Assembly (NCBI GenBank): GCA_937951955.1
Contig: CALGAD010000144.1
Coordinates: 1-5,341, forward strand
DNA length: 5,341 bases
Origin: an uncultured Bacillaceae bacterium
GTDB lineage: Bacteria; Bacillota; Bacilli; Bacillales; Caldibacillaceae
Direction: 5' to 3'
Under the pieces are notes generated by a model. That model had not been told where the DNA came from, did no database searches, and was given only the letters and a program-made list of their open reading frames with translations. Numbering within the stretch: position 1 is the first letter of the stretch; the number at the start of each line of letters is the position of its first letter. The translations under genes were made by a program, and so were the position numbers. Below, piece by piece: positions 4,556-5,341 of the stretch.

Positions 4556-5137
4556 ATGCCGTTAATACCTACAGTTATTGAACAAACAAACCGCGGTGAA
4601 AGAGCCTATGATATTTACTCACGCTTACTTAAAGACCGGATTATTATTTTAGGTGGTCCGATCGATGACCATATTGCAAACTCCATTGTTGCTCAATTAT
4701 TATTCTTAGATGCGGAAAACCCGGAAAAGGACATTTCCTTATACATCAACAGCCCTGGTGGCAGCGTGACGGCTGGAATGGCTATTTATGACACGATGAA
4801 TTTCGTCAAAGCTGACGTGCAAACAATCTGTATCGGTATGGCCGCATCTATGGGAGCATTTCTCTTATCAGCAGGAACAAAAGGCAAGCGGTTCGCTTTA
4901 CCGAATGCAGAGGTCATGATTCACCAGCCCCTCGGTGGCGTCCGTGGTCAGGCTACAGAAATCGAGATTCACGCCAAACATATCTTACGCACCCGGGATA
5001 AAATTAACAGAATCTTATCCAAAAATACCGGTCAACCGATCGAAGTCATTGAAAGAGATACTGACCGCGATAATTTCATGACCGCTCAAGAAGCATTAGA
5101 ATACGGTTTAATTGACAAAATCATCGAGCGGAATTAA
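4556..5137 (+). CDS. clpP: ATP-dependent Clp protease proteolytic subunit ClpP
   Basis: ClpP is the serine peptidase that forms a double seven-membered ring and degrades proteins fed to it by ClpX, ClpC or ClpE in the cytoplasm. The 193-residue product opens with the standard LIPTVIEQTNRGERAYDIYS segment. The catalytic triad is complete: S98 in GMAASMGAF, H123 in MIHQPLGG and D172 in DTDRDNF. The oxyanion-loop glycines of NSPGGS (65-70) are also present. The triad numbers equal those of B. subtilis ClpP when counted from the ATG at 4556, which supports this start. A TTG two codons earlier (4550) is open and lies four bases after AAAGGAGG (4538-4545), while the ATG lies ten bases after it. The gene is monocistronic, under CtsR control, with a strong terminator. 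It is distinctly richer in G+C than the exonuclease gene. Confidence 0.98.
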   Translation: MPLIPTVIEQTNRGERAYDIYSRLLKDRIIILGGPIDDHIANSIVAQLLFLDAENPEKDISLYINSPGGSVTAGMAIYDTMNFVKADVQTICIGMAASMGAFLLSAGTKGKRFALPNAEVMIHQPLGGVRGQATEIEIHAKHILRTRDKINRILSKNTGQPIEVIERDTDRDNFMTAQEALEYGLIDKIIERN

Positions 5138-5148
5138 TAGAATCATTG

Positions 5149-5182
5149 AACAGTCTGTCAATGTTTGACAGACTGTTTTTTC
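5149..5182 (+). terminator. Intrinsic terminator of clpP
   Basis: AACAGTCTGTCAA (5149-5161) pairs perfectly over 13 bases with TTGACAGACTGTT (5165-5177) around a three-base loop, then T to 5181. It starts 12 bases after the clpP stop codon. Confidence 0.93.
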
Positions 5183-5251
5183 TTTGTATGGAAATCCCGA
5201 GAACCTGTTCAACATTCACCAAACGTTTTTGTTTACAGAAACATTTTATGA

Positions 5252-5289
5252 TAAAAATTGGAGTATCAACCCCATGGTTTGATACTCCA
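5252..5289 (-). terminator. Intrinsic terminator of the converging crh-side transcript
   Basis: TGGAGTATCAA (5259-5269) and TTGATACTCCA (5279-5289) form an 11-pair stem. Only the minus strand has a T tract after it (AATTTTTA, complement of 5252-5259), so it terminates transcription coming from the right, 11 bases after the minus-strand stop codon. Confidence 0.85.
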
Positions 5290-5300
5290 TAAAACGATCG

Positions 5301-5341
5301 TTATTCTTCTTTCTCAACAAAAGCAGCTAATGCCTCGACTG
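5301..5341 (-). CDS. crh: C-terminal end of an HPr-like phosphocarrier, probably Crh (partial)
   Basis: Read on the minus strand from the window edge, the last codons give VEALAAFVEKEE and a TAA stop at 5303-5301. This resembles the final helix of Bacillus HPr-family proteins, where Crh, as I recall, ends EALEKLAAYVQEEV. Crh is the HPr paralogue that, when phosphorylated on Ser46, acts as a cofactor of CcpA in carbon catabolite repression. In many Bacillaceae it is the last gene of the rapZ-glmR-whiA-crh cluster facing clpP. Twelve residues cannot prove the identity; the call rests on tail similarity plus position. The terminator next to it on the same strand shows that a transcription unit ends here. 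Confidence 0.6.
   Translation of the reverse strand, partial: VEALAAFVEKEE

Noticed and set aside
54..5341. CRISPR array, riboswitch, insertion sequence or integrase
   Set aside because: I read both strands for regularly spaced repeats, terminal inverted repeats with a transposase, and recognisable riboswitch cores. None was found.

Overview
The window looks like chromosomal DNA of a low-G+C Gram-positive bacterium of the Bacillaceae or a close relative. The evidence is a Bacillus-type ClpP with a CtsR operator over its promoter, strong AGGAGG-type ribosome binding sites, TTG starts, U-tailed intrinsic terminators, and a tRNA-Arg(CCG) on the clpP side of the locus, as I recall for the trnQ-Arg/clpP neighbourhood of B. 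subtilis. The species cannot be named from the sequence.

Layout, left to right. (1) 1-130: the 3' two thirds of a tRNA-Arg(CCG) gene and its terminator. (2) 244-1175: a very A+T-rich gene for a DEDDh 3'-5' exonuclease anchored by two N-terminal membrane segments, read from a TTG codon. (3) 1316-1884: a small GNAT acetyltransferase with its own promoter and terminator. (4) 1885-2733: a soluble YdcF/DUF218 protein with its own promoter and terminator; it lies between two copies of a 16-base repeat that form parts of the two terminators. (5) 2734-3048: A+T-rich non-coding DNA with a possible gene remnant on the minus strand and, at its right end, an ECF-type promoter candidate. (6) 3049-4295: a two-gene operon (ATGA overlap) for an ECF sigma factor and a single-pass membrane protein, probably its anti-sigma factor, closed by a terminator. 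(7) 4296-5182: regulatory region, clpP and its terminator. (8) 5252-5341: on the minus strand, a terminator and the last codons of a gene converging on clpP, probably the HPr-like crh.

The conserved framework is tRNA-Arg at one end and clpP/crh at the other. The four units between them (exonuclease, GNAT, YdcF, ECF pair) are separately promoted and look like a variable cargo interval rather than one pathway. The exonuclease differs most in base composition. No integrase, transposase, CRISPR array or known multi-gene defence system is visible. The points most worth following are the membrane-tethered exonuclease beside the tRNA, the ECF pair whose putative anti-sigma factor lacks the zinc-binding motif, and the repeat-flanked YdcF unit.
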